A stretch of 64,000 nucleotides of DNA from Tricholoma matsutake. Lineage: Eukaryota > Basidiomycota > Agaricomycetes > Agaricales > Tricholomataceae. A model generated the notes under the pieces. It saw only the letters and a program-made list of their open reading frames with translations, was not told where the DNA came from and made no database searches. The translations under genes were made by a program, and so were the position numbers. Shown piece after piece: positions 11,461 to 22,539 of the stretch (positions are counted from its first letter, which is position 1; the number at the start of each line of letters is the position of its first letter). The DNA is taken from NCBI GenBank assembly GCA_026075535.2, contig AP026550.1:1612001-1676000 (forward strand), in the 5' to 3' direction.

Positions 11461-12228
11461 ATGGGTCAGTATTGGACGGTGGCAAATCTAGACCGAAAGG
11501 AACACATGGATAGTTGGGGGAAGCTCGGAGAGTGTTTGTTCGATTCGTCCCCTTCCATGCTGATCCCTTTCCTGTGCGTTCCAACCTCACCAATACCACC
11601 CGAGCCACCTTTGTTTTCGCCCATAGGTAGTTGGGTGGGAGATCGAATCATCTGCGTTGGCAGTGACGGGGAAGACTACCCGACCGATCTATTTACAGAG
11701 GAGGAGCTGGATGAAGCATTCAGATCCACTGCATCTGATGATCACGCCCTAGACCTAGACGGCATGATCACAGAGGAGTATAGTATCTGCAAGACGAGCT
11801 ATCGGCCGCCGCGCGAGCTTTGCACCGATGATATCTGGGTTCTCAGGAATCTATCAAAGCTCGAATATGTTCGAGCAGACGCACTTATCGTGAACGCGAC
11901 TCAGACGCGGCTTAGCGGACCCTTCATCATCAGCAAAGGCTACTTCGTCTATCCAGGTCTTGGCGAAGTCCTTCTTTCGCGCATCTCGTGGTCTACCAGC
12001 AGTTCTGCAGCTATGAGTTACGAAGGAAATATTACACGTGGTGTTTGGGCGGGTGACCGGTTTGACATTCGGACCATTGACAGCATTGAGGATCCGTGCA
12101 ATGGGGAACATTGGAAAGACGTGAGTGAAGAGGTCGCGAAGGAGATATTTGCGATATGGGAGTCGGAATATGGTCTGAATTGGAAGATGACAACGGAACT
12201 TTCAGAATACGGAGATGTGTATACGTGA
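11461..12228 (+). CDS. Agaricomycete-specific protein of unknown function (MGQYW..NLD family)
   Basis: An open frame of 255 residues beginning MGQYWTVANLDRKEHMDSWGK, followed by a GSWVGDRIICVG motif, a conserved IWVLRNLSKLEYVRAD segment and a C-terminal WESEYGLNW. I remember many agaricomycete hypothetical proteins with this opening and the GSWxGDRIIC motif; I know no function. There is no signal peptide or membrane segment. A stretch near 11576-11630 starts GTGCGT and ends in TAG and could be an intron of about 50 nt, although the frame stays open through it. Neighbours give no functional hint. Confidence 0.7.
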   Translation: MGQYWTVANLDRKEHMDSWGKLGECLFDSSPSMLIPFLCVPTSPIPPEPPLFSPIGSWVGDRIICVGSDGEDYPTDLFTEEELDEAFRSTASDDHALDLDGMITEEYSICKTSYRPPRELCTDDIWVLRNLSKLEYVRADALIVNATQTRLSGPFIISKGYFVYPGLGEVLLSRISWSTSSSAAMSYEGNITRGVWAGDRFDIRTIDSIEDPCNGEHWKDVSEEVAKEIFAIWESEYGLNWKMTTELSEYGDVYT

Positions 12229-13129
12229 TGAGTGAATATGGCCATAGGTAACTATCCACCTAGATTATACGTGCGTGCTTCGCTTATTCCGGATGGTCCT
12301 AATGAGGAACTACCAGTCTATGACACTTTAAGTTTGTACAGATATTGTTTTCCCGCGTGCTTGGAGTTACACGCGCGAGCTACCACAAAACATATTCGCA
12401 CGATATATATCTACATCCTCTCAATGATATTGAAAAAGGGTGCCTGAGGACGACTGCATCGAAAATCATTAGCCATCCCTAGCCATTTCGAGTCGCTTCA
12501 CCTCGAATGAGACGCAACTGTCGATCCTAGTACCAATCCTATTCATTGCGAAGGTCTGAGGGATGGTCTGAGGAGCGAGCGCATCAACAAAAGACTCGCT
12601 TGACCAGGAGTCCTGGTTACAGCCTGAGGCAGGTTTGTTTGGAAAGACTTCTGAATTAAAACTCGGTAGAACGAGTAGTACGATGTAATAGAACATCAGC
12701 TACATCTGCGATATCCCAGGTGACATTGATGTACAAACCATTTAATATCGAGCTGTAAGGTACATAGGAAGCAACGACAGAACCACTAAAGTCCCAGAGA
12801 CTGAGCAACCTTGAAACAGCAACATGACCGATACACCATGAAACGATTAACACGCTGTAGACTAAATCCTGAAGAACAACCAGGGAGAAAATGTTGGCAC
12901 GATAAGAACGATGAGTGAACAGGAGATGACATAGTAATGTCAGCCCCCACGCCCGGCATCGACCATGCATTAGAAGAAAGCTCGCCTCAGCGAACGAAGA
13001 GCAGCGGATTGTGCAGATAGATTCGAGATAGAACGCCCGCAATATAGAGAGAGAGAGAGAAAGAAATGAAACCCAGATAATGTACTTGCACAAACGCATA
13101 CACTAAAGAGACCCTGAGATTAGAAGAAA
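12229..13129. other. Intergenic region, 3' flanks of two convergent genes
   Basis: About 0.9 kb between the stops of the MGQYW-family gene and the GPI-anchored gene. A GA-rich microsatellite lies near 13050-13065. The longest open frame on the minus strand (12656-13099) shows no family resemblance and I treat it as non-coding. Confidence 0.5.
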
Positions 13130-13999
13130 TCACAGCATCGCAGAGAACCCCAATGCAGAAAACGCAAGTACGAGCGCTGCACCCCACACAGTGTTATCCA
13201 CAACAATTGAACCCATTGCGGCACTCTGCTGGTTATTCGTGGTCGTGCTGTTCACGGTTGTTGGGGCTTGCGAAGAGGCTGGAGGCGTGTTGAGTACGAC
13301 CAAGGTTGTTGTTGTGGAGGAGATAGTACTAGACGCGGGCGTTGATGTAGGAATTGACGAGGGCCCCACTGGAACAGTCGCGTTATTTAGAGAAGTTGAA
13401 GAGGCGAGGTAAGCGGGTGGAGGGACGGCGGTGGAGGAATCCTTCAGAGCGCCTACGCCCCATGGAATCTTGGCCCCTGTCACGGGTTGGACAGTGTTTG
13501 CAGGGGGGACAGAACTTCCATCTGTGCCGGCGATCGTGAAGCGGGTAGTCCAAGTTTTGTCGAGGGTGTTGGGGTTGGTGAATTGATAGAAATAGATTGC
13601 GGAGTTGGGAGTAACCTAGGGTAGAAGGTAAGCAGCGAATGAGATGAATTGAAGGGATGTTTATACATCTGGGCATGTGTGGTCGAAGAATCCATTGACG
13701 TTCCCATTCTGTCCCGTTGCAACGGCTGGAATTTACCCTTGAGTATACGAAATTGCGTCTCGCAATATCGTAAGGATCAAAGACTTACTCGTCAAATGTA
13801 TCATGCCGAAGTTGCTACCGGTCATGAGCTCAATGGTTGTGTTCTGCCAGACGTTGGTTGAAACCTGGTCGCCAGTCCACTCGAGGTGACATATGTCGCC
13901 TGTCTTGTAAATTACGCCAGGTCCAGGCACGGAGGGAACGATAATTGCATGAGCAACGAGAGCGGTGAAAAGGACTGTGAGTGCAGAAGTTCCAAACAT
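13130..13999 (-). CDS. Kre9/Knh1-like Ser/Thr-rich GPI-anchored cell-surface protein
   Basis: Predicted secreted, GPI-anchored wall or membrane protein. It starts with a signal peptide (MFGTSALTVLFTALVAHA), followed by a Kre9/Knh1-like N-terminal domain (YKTGDICHLEW, NTTIELMTGSN, FFDHTCPDV, SAIYFYQFTNP, TWTTRFTIAG), a Ser/Thr/Pro-rich stalk (for example STPASSTISSTTTT) and a hydrophobic tail (WGAALVLAFSALGFSAML) typical of a GPI signal. Two introns fit: 13726-13788 (GTAAGT...TTCCAG) and 13616-13666 (GTATAA...CCCTAG). The start at 13999 is chosen because it opens the signal peptide; the frame extends upstream but that part looks non-coding. Length is usual for this basidiomycete family, whose exact molecular role is unknown. 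Confidence 0.85.
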
Positions 14000-14516
14000 C
14001 TGAAAAGTGTTCAGCTGGGGAGAATTTCCAGGAAGAATTGGAGAAGTTGTGGAATAAAAAGAGCGACTTGTTGTAATGAATGTGGAAGACAGAGCTCGAG
14101 TAAGTTGTGTGAGAGAAGAAGGAAGAAAAAATAAAAAACAAACAAATGTCGGACTTGGGCGCGCACTGTCAGTGTCACTCCGGCCTTGTGCCTGGGCGTC
14201 TATCATACACCCCGCGGGGGTGAACTGCTTCATCGGGGTGTTACAAGTTATAGTTGCGCGTCTTTTACATCAAGGGTACTAAGGCGTTCTCATCACTTTA
14301 TTGCAAGTAGCACCTAGTCGCAACATCAAAGTACATAGACCCATCTGAGTGCGATGACCCGGCATAGGCATTACAAGGGGATATCGATCCAGAAGTCTAA
14401 AGATACTTCCTCCCACCCACTGAAAATCTTTGAAACAGCCGGCAGAAAAACTCAAGGAACAATAATAGAGTATGAATCCTTAGTCCTCATATTTATGAAT
14501 CTGTCATGAGAGTGGC
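14000..14516. other. Promoter region of the GPI-anchored gene and 3' flank of RNH203
   Basis: Intergenic sequence between two minus-strand genes. No additional coding sequence or repeat seen. Confidence 0.5.
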
Positions 14517-15365
14517 TCAAGTCAGCTGGATCTTCCAGGACGTGTGGAATTTGATAAGTAATGGGCGCATACGGACCTCATGAGCCAAACGCGTCCACTC
14601 CGTCAATGACCTGAAATATTCATCCCTGCCCTCGTCAACTGGATGATCCGCATGCCAGAGGACGAAGGACGAGAACTGAGAAACAGGGACCAACGTCCGT
14701 ATATTTCCGGGGTCAATGGATTGCTCGTCCACACTCATAGTGTTATCCATATTGTTTTCTTCTTCGGCATCGACATCGATAACACGCGCAGAATTACGCG
14801 TAGATCGTCCTTTCACCTTTGTTTTTACGGCCTTTCCTTTTTTGCCATCCGTCGCTTTTCCACTCGCTTTGCTCGTCTCATCCAACTTGCCGTCTGCCTT
14901 GAGCACAACACCCACGTAACCTGGCGGCAGTTGTACCTTTAGTCCCTGGATCGTTCGTCCTCTAAACGAGGAAATAAAACGCGTCGTCGCGTCTGTGACG
15001 CGCTTCCTGAGCGATAGTCGCGTTGTGTGTGAAGGCTGGGATTCGGTAGCATCCACAAGAGGCAAACCCATTTCAGCTTTATCGGGAGGTAGTTCTTGTG
15101 CCTCAACGACTGCATTATCCTTGGAAGCTTCCATCGTGACAGTTCTGGAACATGATGCTTTCGCGTTTCCGGACTTTTCATCCGTGCTATCATCACCATT
15201 GTACTCCTCAGGTGGAGCGCCTACGGTCTCGCTTGCGGGTTGGACTAGTAGATAAGTCGATATGGGTGCAGGACCTGAGTATTCTATGTTGAATGGCATA
15301 AGATTTGGGCTGCATTCTTTAAGATTGGAAATGTTGGGAATTGGTGCTAGGACGAGAGTAGCCAT
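14517..15365 (-). CDS. RNH203: Ribonuclease H2 subunit C
   Basis: Non-catalytic subunit of the heterotrimeric RNase H2 that removes ribonucleotides from DNA and RNA-DNA hybrids in the nucleus. The family landmarks are present: an N-terminal NLMPFNIEYSGPAPISTYL strand block, the central FRGRTIQGLKVQLPPGYVGVVL, and the C-terminal FVLWHADHPVDEGRDEY followed by LTEWTRLAHE. Between them lie acidic and Lys-rich low-complexity inserts, usual in fungal homologues. The start is MATLVLAPIPN at 15365. Near the 3' end, GTCCGT...CTGGAAG looks like a 44-nt intron; removing it gives a compact LAHEIQLT end that fits the family better than the unspliced tail. The gene is head to head with FOL3, with start codons only 37 bp apart. 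Confidence 0.85.
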   Translation of the reverse strand: MATLVLAPIPNISNLKECSPNLMPFNIEYSGPAPISTYLLVQPASETVGAPPEEYNGDDSTDEKSGNAKASCSRTVTMEASKDNAVVEAQELPPDKAEMGLPLVDATESQPSHTTRLSLRKRVTDATTRFISSFRGRTIQGLKVQLPPGYVGVVLKADGKLDETSKASGKATDGKKGKAVKTKVKGRSTRNSARVIDVDAEEENNMDNTMSVDEQSIDPGNIRTLVPVSQFSSFVLWHADHPVDEGRDEYFRSLTEWTRLAHEVRMRPLLIKFHTSWKIQLT

Positions 15366-15402
15366 CAAGTGACGGTGCAAGTCACGGAATGTGACACAAT
15401 CG
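15366..15402. promoter_or_regulatory. 37-bp divergent spacer between RNH203 and FOL3 start codons
   Basis: The two ATG codons face away from each other with only 37 bp between them, so either each 5' leader overlaps the other gene or transcription starts are extremely close. The spacer contains GTGACGGTGCAAGTCACGGAATGTGACAC-type repeats of a GTGAC/GTCAC motif on both strands. Confidence 0.6.
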
Positions 15403-16854
15403 ATGTCGATTGACCTCAGTCTAGATAGGCTTCAACGCCTGGTCGATTATTTACCAGCTTATACACGTCCTACGTCTCACATTGCTGGCACGAATGGGAA
15501 AGGAAGCGTTTCAGCGCTACTTTCATTCATTCTACGCTCTTCTTCTCCACCGCTCACTGTTGGTCGATATAACAGTCCACACCTTGTCTCCGTCTGTGAC
15601 TGTATAGTAATCAACAATAAGGCTGTCGAGACACAAGTCTACTTGAATGCCAGGGCCGATGTCGAACGTGCCGACAAGGAACATGATACCAATCTCAGCA
15701 GTTTCGAATTGCTGACCTTGACTGCGCTATATATTTTCGAGCAGGCCAAATTGGATGTCGTAGTAGTCGAGGTAGGGATGGGAGGTCGTCTAGATGCGAC
15801 CAACATCATTCCAGATCAGGCCATTTGCGTATCTGCTTTGGCGGCTGTAGATCTGGATCATCAAGCTTTCCTTGGCAACACAGTATCTGACATCGCGAGA
15901 GAGAAAGCGGGGATTGCACGAAAAGGTAAACCCTTTGTATTGGGCCCACAGAAACACCCAGAGGTCGAAAGTGTCGTGAGCAGTGTGGTAGAGCAGATCG
16001 GCGGTGAAGTCGTACCTGCGATCACAGTGGCGAAGCGTAGTTGGGAAGAGGGACTTGATGGGTTGAAAGGACCAGAATTCTCTTTCTCGCCTCTTGGATT
16101 TAAGGAACCTCTCCCTCAGCCGGTGAAATTTTCTTTGCCTGGGTTCGGTGGCGACATCAGTGCGCTGCTCCCTCTGTATGGCGACCATCAGCTCGACAAC
16201 CTTGGGGTTGTGATAACAGCCGTATCTTTGCTTGTAAACCATCCATCAACCGCACATCTAGGATTGAAAAATCGTGTGACACCTGACACGATTGCAAAGG
16301 GCATCAAGTCCACGCGTTGGCCTGGGCGACTTTCGTTTCACACCGTCTCTCTCGGACACCCTGCTCAGCCCTTGGTCGTCCTCACAGACGGCGCTCACAA
16401 TCCTGCATCTTCAGCCACCCTCGGATCGTACCTCACTCGTCTTCTCTCCCTCGTTGAGAGCGACAAGACGATCAATATCACCTATATCCTCGCACTATCT
16501 CATTCCCCTCCAAAGACACCACTTCAGACTTTATCACCCATCCTTCCACCGACATTACCTCAGAACTCCAACCTGAATGTCCAGGTGAATGTCGCTGTTT
16601 TGCGATTTACGCCACCGGAGGGGATGCCATGGGTCAAATCAGTCCCTCCTTCTAGTCTACGGGATGTGATCACTGATCTCGTGCCTACGGCCAAAGTGTG
16701 GGTTGCAGAAGATGAAAAGATCGATTCAAGCCAGTTGGTTCGTGCGCTTGAATGGGCGGCAGAAGGAGGGAGGGAAGGGCTGGTTGTTTTAGCTGGCAGC
16801 CTGTACCTCGTTGCGGACTTTTATCGGGTTTTGGGCAAAGGCGCTGCGGTGTGA
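15403..16854 (+). CDS. FOL3: Dihydrofolate synthase / folylpolyglutamate synthase family
   Basis: Mur-ligase-like ATP-dependent enzyme that adds glutamate to dihydropteroate or folate. The protein has the P-loop HIAGTNGKGSVSALL, the RYNSPHLVSV motif, SSFELLTLTALYIFEQ, VVVEVGMGGRLDATNII and AVDLDHQAFLGNT, all hallmarks of FolC-type enzymes, and a C-terminal DGAHNPAS motif. The short form (about 480 residues) and the SPHL motif fit Fol3-type dihydrofolate synthase better than the longer polyglutamate synthase Met7, though the split cannot be settled by eye. The frame is open from 15391 but the first ATG is at 15403. It has no introns, unlike every neighbour. It shares a 37-bp divergent spacer with RNH203. 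Confidence 0.92.
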   Translation: MSIDLSLDRLQRLVDYLPAYTRPTSHIAGTNGKGSVSALLSFILRSSSPPLTVGRYNSPHLVSVCDCIVINNKAVETQVYLNARADVERADKEHDTNLSSFELLTLTALYIFEQAKLDVVVVEVGMGGRLDATNIIPDQAICVSALAAVDLDHQAFLGNTVSDIAREKAGIARKGKPFVLGPQKHPEVESVVSSVVEQIGGEVVPAITVAKRSWEEGLDGLKGPEFSFSPLGFKEPLPQPVKFSLPGFGGDISALLPLYGDHQLDNLGVVITAVSLLVNHPSTAHLGLKNRVTPDTIAKGIKSTRWPGRLSFHTVSLGHPAQPLVVLTDGAHNPASSATLGSYLTRLLSLVESDKTINITYILALSHSPPKTPLQTLSPILPPTLPQNSNLNVQVNVAVLRFTPPEGMPWVKSVPPSSLRDVITDLVPTAKVWVAEDEKIDSSQLVRALEWAAEGGREGLVVLAGSLYLVADFYRVLGKGAAV

Positions 16855-17217
16855 CAAGGGTCCTTGGTTTTTGGTATTTATTAACGAGACTGTTGTTGTT
16901 TTCGGATCTGACGCCTTGGACGGTAGTAATCTGTATTTCTTACTTTCAGAACATATGAAGAAATTGAAGAGCCTCGTTTTGACTGAATATACTTTGCCCT
17001 ACACCAGAATTGGCTAGCATAGCTCGTTCCATCAGCTATTTCACCCTGAAAAGCAAACATAGCAGTTTTTCTAGTCTGATTTGAACAGGCATGTTTCTGC
17101 TGAACCACTATGATCGGACGATGAGCAGTAAGATAATGAACTACCTGACGAAAATAAACCGGTACAACGATACGCAGATGCACAAACGTAGACAGTACTA
17201 ACGACACCAAAAAAATA
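16855..17217. other. Convergent 3' intergenic region
   Basis: Lies between the stops of FOL3 (+) and LCP5 (-). No gene or repeat seen. Confidence 0.5.
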
Positions 17218-18526
17218 TCAATAATTCGATGTTTTTTTTTTCTTGGACAAGCGCTTCTTCGCTGCCTTGGTATCCAGCTCAAACCGCGTCCGCTTCCTCG
17301 ACCTCGCTGGGCCTTCATCTATTTCCTCGCTCTCGCCTCCTCGTTTCCGCACTCCATCAGACCTCCGACTTCGCTCTAACACATCTGCCTTTTTACCCCT
17401 CTTCCGTAGCTCATCATATCCATCCCCAATGCCCTTCCCACCAACGACACCACCACCACCACCACCACCCCTCTGAATGCTCCTCAGCACATCCCCAAAC
17501 TCATCCTCCAACCCTCCCGCCCTCGGCCTCCTCCCCTTCCCAGCGCCAGCGCCAGCACCAGCACCCAAATCTCCGCCCAACGCCAGATCCTCTTCGTCCC
17601 GTAACCTCCTACGAGCATCGGTCTTCTTCATCACGACGCGTGTGAAGTTGTCCTCTTCGAACTCGTTCAAGCGCTTTAGATAGTTGGCACGTCCTGAGAG
17701 GAGGGCGGGGGTTGAACCCATGCCGGAGGTAGACTCGGCGTGGGGCCGGGAGGGGTCGGAGAGGACGAGGGAGGCTAGAGCACGAGGGGCGGGGGCGTCC
17801 CGGGATTTAGACTTGGATTTGGAGGACTCGGTGTATGGCGCTGGTGCTACGCGGGGTGGACGGTAGATGCTGTCATGAGTCGTGGTATCGTCATTCACTG
17901 AGATTGGATGTTCAGTATCGAAATGTTCTTCCTGGCCATTTGGCTGCATGAAGTTTTTGGGGTTTGGACGGAATGACAGGGGGTCTGTGAGGTGCATGGT
18001 CATTTAGTGTTTTTTTGGTTGGGATGCAAGAAAGATTGGAATTTGCATACCGTCAATAACGTTGGAAGAGCTCTCAGGTTGTTCTGCTAATCTGACGAGT
18101 TTGTCGATCTGGTACCGTAGTTTTGTTTCAAGTATCTTGACTTTTTCGAGTACGATTCGGCTCTCTATCATGGAATCCACGAGATCACCTGCGTTGGAAC
18201 CGCGGGAGGAACGATCTAGTGAACTGAAAGGTTGTGGAGGGGGAGAACGGGAATCCAAAGACTCCCCTAACATGCGCTTTGAAGATAAAAGGAGGAGACA
18301 TTGGAGATATGAGAGAAGGGTATAATTTTTGACGGAGAGGAGTGAAATTCCGTCTTTTGTATCAAGTGCTTCTCGACTAGAGGAATAATAATTAATAAAT
18401 AAATAAGATAAATGGCTGTAAAACTAACTTTTGCCTGAGAGCTTTGATGACTTGACGAACGGATGAGAAACTTGTCGTCAATTCTTCGATAGCAGCACGG
18501 ATTTCCGAGTCGTCGTCGTTGGCCAT
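17218..18526 (-). CDS. LCP5: Neuroguidin/Lcp5, Sas10/Utp3/C1D family U3 snoRNP factor
   Basis: Nucleolar factor of the small-subunit processome. Exon 1 reads MANDDDSEIRAAIEELTTSF; after an intron the Sas10/Utp3-like helical part follows (GISLLSVKNYTLLSYLQCLLL), then LETKLRYQIDKLVRLAEQ, then the Lcp5 signature DPLSFRPNPKNF and YRPPRVAPAPYTE, and a basic C-terminus (KRTRFELDTKAAKKRLSKKKK). Two introns are needed: one just after LRQ (about 18370-18430) and one near 18003-18050 joining VID to DPLSF. A Gly-rich run (GGGGGGGVVGG) and a Gly-Ala repeat lie in the C-terminal half. The start codon at 18526 is 96 bp from that of DNM1 on the other strand. Confidence 0.88.
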
Positions 18527-18622
18527 AAGTCTAAACATAACAAACCCAAACAATCACAGCTACAGCCGACGACGCGTTCCACCGCCGCCGTCTTCCCTCA
18601 TCTCTTTCCAACGTTTTTCATA
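18527..18622. promoter_or_regulatory. 96-bp divergent spacer between LCP5 and DNM1
   Basis: Start codons face apart with 96 bp between them, so the two genes must share a bidirectional promoter or have overlapping leaders. No clear TATA box. Confidence 0.6.
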
Positions 18623-21600
18623 ATGGATCAAGACCTCATCAAGCTTGTGAACAAGCTTCAAGACACGTTCAGCAACTTGGGTCAGGCCCTCACTCAGTTT
18701 CAAATTTCTGTACCTGATGTTTTTCATTCATTTGCAGGAGGAGAGCTGGACATGCCACAGCTTGTCGTGGTATATGTCTCTTCCTACATATGGGTTGAAC
18801 TATAAGCGCCTCATTTTGTCTTGTAGGTCGGTAGTCAATCGTCGGGAAAGTCAAGTGTCTTGGAAACGTAACGTCCATTCACCCATAAGTTATTGTTCAG
18901 AAATAATATGACTTGTCGTTTGATAGGATCGTTGGACGGGACTTCCTACCACGTGGTACAGGCATCGTCACACGACGTCCACTTGTCCTCCAGCTCATAC
19001 ATACACCTTTACCGGAAGAGTCATCATCAAGTGCACCCCCATATACGGAATGGGGCCAATTCCTACATGTCGATAAACGATTCACGAACTTTGATGATAT
19101 TCGAAAGGAGATTGAGCAGGAAACTTTCCGTGTCGCAGGACAGAACAAAGGTGTGAGCAAGTTGCCGATATCCCTCAGGATATATAGCCCCCATGTGCTG
19201 GACCTGACATTGGTGGATTTGCCTGGCCTCACTAAAGTACGTTTCGCTACCTTAATTCTATTCTCTGTTCTTCATCTTAATTCGGTTCCGAAATTCGGCT
19301 AGATCCCAGTAGGCGACCAGCCGAGCGATATCGAACGACAAATCCGCAATCTAGTCTTCGAATATATATCAAAACCTAATAGGTTTGTCCCTCCAACCAT
19401 TTCATCCTAAAAAAAATCACTGATAGATCCTTGACTAGCGTGATCCTCGCAGTATCCCCTGCCAACGCTGATCTTGCCAACTCTGACTCCCTCAAGCTTG
19501 CGCGATCTGTCGACCCGCAGGGGCGGCGCACCATCGGTGTGCTTACCAAACTCGACATCATGGATGCTGGTACGAACGCCTTGGACATCCTCACGGGACG
19601 CGTGTACCCCCTCAAGCTTGGCTTCATTGGTGTGATTAATCGTAGCCAGCAGGATATCAACTCGGAAAAAAGCATGCAGGACGCGCGACACAGCGAAGAG
19701 GAATTCTTCAAGAGTCATGCTGCATATAAAAATATTGCGCATAAAAATGGGACCCGGTATCTAGCAAAGAGTCTGAATCAGGTGTGTGTGTGGGTCCTTG
19801 TTGATATTTGATGAGTTATAATAAATTCAATAGGTTTTAATGAACCATATCCGGGATAAACTCCCAGATATGAAGGCGAGGCTCAATACCCTCATGGGCC
19901 AAGCTCAGCAAGAACTCAACTCATTCGGCGATTCTGCCGTTTTCGGGGACGAAAATCAAGTGTGTTGTCTCCCCTCCTCTCCACAGTTCGTTCTTCACCT
20001 AACACCTGACTCCAACAGCAAGGCTCCCTTATCCTCCGGCTCATGACCCAATTCGCACGGGACTTCATCTCCTCTATAGACGGCACAAAGGTCGATATCA
20101 GCACGAAAGAACTCTCAGGTGGCGCACGCATATACTACATTTTCAATGATGTCTTCGGCTCCGCGCTTGCCTCCATCGATGCCACGCATAATCTAGAAAA
20201 TCAGGATATCCGTACCGCTATTCGCAACTCCACAGGACCAAGACCGAGCCTGTTCGTCCCAGAGATGGCCTTTGACTTGCTGGTGAAGCCCCAGATCAAG
20301 CTCCTTGAAGCCCCCAGCTTGAGATGTGTGGAGTTAGTTTATGAGGAACTCGTGAAGATTTGTCATAATTGTACAAGTACTGTGAGTTGGGTTCTGCCTT
20401 TTTTGCATATATGCTGATGTGATGAGGATATTCCTTTAGGAACTGCAACGCTTCCCCCGATTACACGCACAGCTGATCGACGTCGTGTCAGAGCTCTTGC
20501 GCGAGCGCTTAGGCCCCACCTCCGAGTACGCACAGAGTTTGATTGAGATCCAAGCCGCATACATCAACACGAACCACCCCGCATTCATTTCTGGATCCGC
20601 CCAGTATGGGAATGTACACTCGAATCCAAAACCACAAGTACCTCCGCGGGTGAGCATTTTGCACCGCTTATTTACTTATCCTCAACCAAAGTTTTGCCTC
20701 GTTAGCCATCATCTGTGGAACCTGTCAACGGGCATTTCCTCGGAGCTGATGAGGATGAGGCCGGGTCGTCAGAAGAAGGGATCTTCCCCCCACGTTCCGA
20801 CACCACCCGTTCCGTTTCCTCCACCCTCCACGACCGCGACCGTACCTCACGCTCCAGCCTCCCTATTAGCACCACTACCTCCGCCAATATCCGTGCATCC
20901 TCCCGGCATCGGCCTCCGGACCAAAATCCCAGTCCAAACGCAAAACTTCACTCGCAATCACACCCGTTATCCTCCCAGCGCGTACATTCAAACCCAGGTT
21001 TTGGGCACGGACCGACAGCGAGTGGTTCAGGGTCCTCGCCGCCCAGTGCTAGGGAGACGTTTCTTAACTATTTCTTTGGGCAGAATGGACCTGGCCCGCT
21101 TACAGGTCCGACTACGACGGGCGAGCGTGCCCATGGGCATGCGCTGAGCGGACAGCAGGGTATCGTGCCGGTGGGTCGGGACGTGTCGGGGACGGAGAAC
21201 GTCACGACGAATAATATTGTGATGAGTTCTGGGCTATCGGGGCCGGGGCGTATGGGAGTGGATGCTGCATATGATATGAAAAGTCTTGGGAAGCATATCG
21301 AAGCTGTGAGTCCCGAGTTTTTTCTTTTTCTTTTCTTCTTTCGGTTTAGTCGGACGCTGATGCTTGCTTGCTGCTTTTACTAGATGCCTTTGGACGGTGT
21401 CCACCCAACACATCGTGAAGAGATGGAGACAGCGCTCATTCGCTCACTCATTGCTTCTTACTTTAGTATTGTGCGGCAGACCATTCAAGATCTGGTGCCC
21501 AAGGCTATCATGCACTTCCTTGTGAACCACACTGCGCAGCAGGTCCAGAACCGGCTTGTCGCGGCACTGTATAAGCCGGACTTGTTCGCGGATATGCTGA

Positions 21601-21710
21601 ATGAGGATGAGGCGCTAGTGGCGGAGCGCACAAGGGTCAAAGCGCTATTGGATGCGTATAAAGAGGCGTTCAAGACGCTGTCAGATGTTAATCTTAAAAC
21701 TACTGCATAG
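18623..21710 (+). CDS. DNM1: Dynamin-related GTPase Dnm1/Drp1
   Basis: Large GTPase that self-assembles to divide mitochondria and peroxisomes. Spliced exons give the N-terminus [18 protein letters not shown], the G1 loop [13 protein letters not shown]2 [12 protein letters not shown]3 DLPGLTK, G4 TKLDIMD, then the middle domain, a disordered Ser/Pro-rich variable region (about nt 20600-21300) in the position of the Drp1 B-insert, and a C-terminal GTPase effector domain ([22 protein letters not shown] to LNTTA-like end). Motifs such as [14 protein letters not shown] and [19 protein letters not shown] match Dnm1 more closely than Vps1. About nine introns, for example 18683-18739, 18771-18826 and 21306-21383. 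No pleckstrin domain, as expected. All GTP-binding residues are intact. Confidence 0.93.
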
Positions 21711-22539
21711 ATTTCGTAGATGGAGATGTGAGATGTTGTAGAGGTTCCAAGTTTTCTTGTTGCCTCTTCGCTTACTTATAGTGAACATGGTAATATGAGT
21801 GGGAGACTCGGATATGAAGAATGTTTTTAAGTTTTGCAATTGCTAGAAAATATGTGCAATGGCTATGAAGATTGTTTTTGGAAATCCTAGGCCCTATATC
21901 CGGGCTCATAAATTTTCAAAAGTGCCCAAGTTGTGTGGAACCTCATTTGCTAGATCTCCGAGGCACGGTTGCTTCATCGGGTGACCCCGAGAATGTTATT
22001 AGAAATGGGCATCTACATTCTTGTATGTTTTCATAGAACAAAAAGTCATCAGCCTCACTCATTGATATTCCAAGCGAACAGAGAAGCTGGGTTCTCGATC
22101 TCTATCTCCCCATTGTTCCCTGGTGAGACACGAAATTTGAATGCCTTAGATACCCCTGCGTGGCTCACGACCACAAGGTCTAACATGTTGGACAGTGCGC
22201 AGCCAACGTTATGACTAGGCAATCATCTTCGACATCCCATTTCCGAATCTTGACCGTGACGTTGCCGACTTGTGTCCCCGAAACTTGGCCTTCCTCCGTA
22301 CAGGACCATGCCGCACCACGTGGCTCCAGCTCAATTTCCATCCAGTGCTGTAGCTTCTTTAACATACTCCCATGAAAAGTGAGCCTGAGGTCTGGTCATA
22401 TCGTTATTTTTCGTCTCATGCTGACCCCTTGTTCTCACTGTGCATGATTTAAATGATCAGATGGTCGAAGGACGGAAGGGAAGGAATGATCACGATGGTT
22501 AACAGCGGGTTGAAAAGCCCTACCACCACGAATTCGCCA
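21711..22539. other. Intergenic region 3' of DNM1
   Basis: No recognised gene. A minus-strand open frame at 22180-22365 has no family resemblance. The stretch merges into the phosphoesterase relic downstream of ELP6. Confidence 0.4.

Noticed and set aside
12656..13099. 147-residue minus-strand open frame as a membrane protein gene
   Set aside because: Hydrophobic by composition only; no family motif, no introns that extend it, and it lies in a convergent 3' region.
17229..17645. Pro/His-rich plus-strand frame opposite LCP5
   Set aside because: It is the antisense of the Gly/Arg/Lys-rich C-terminal exon of LCP5.
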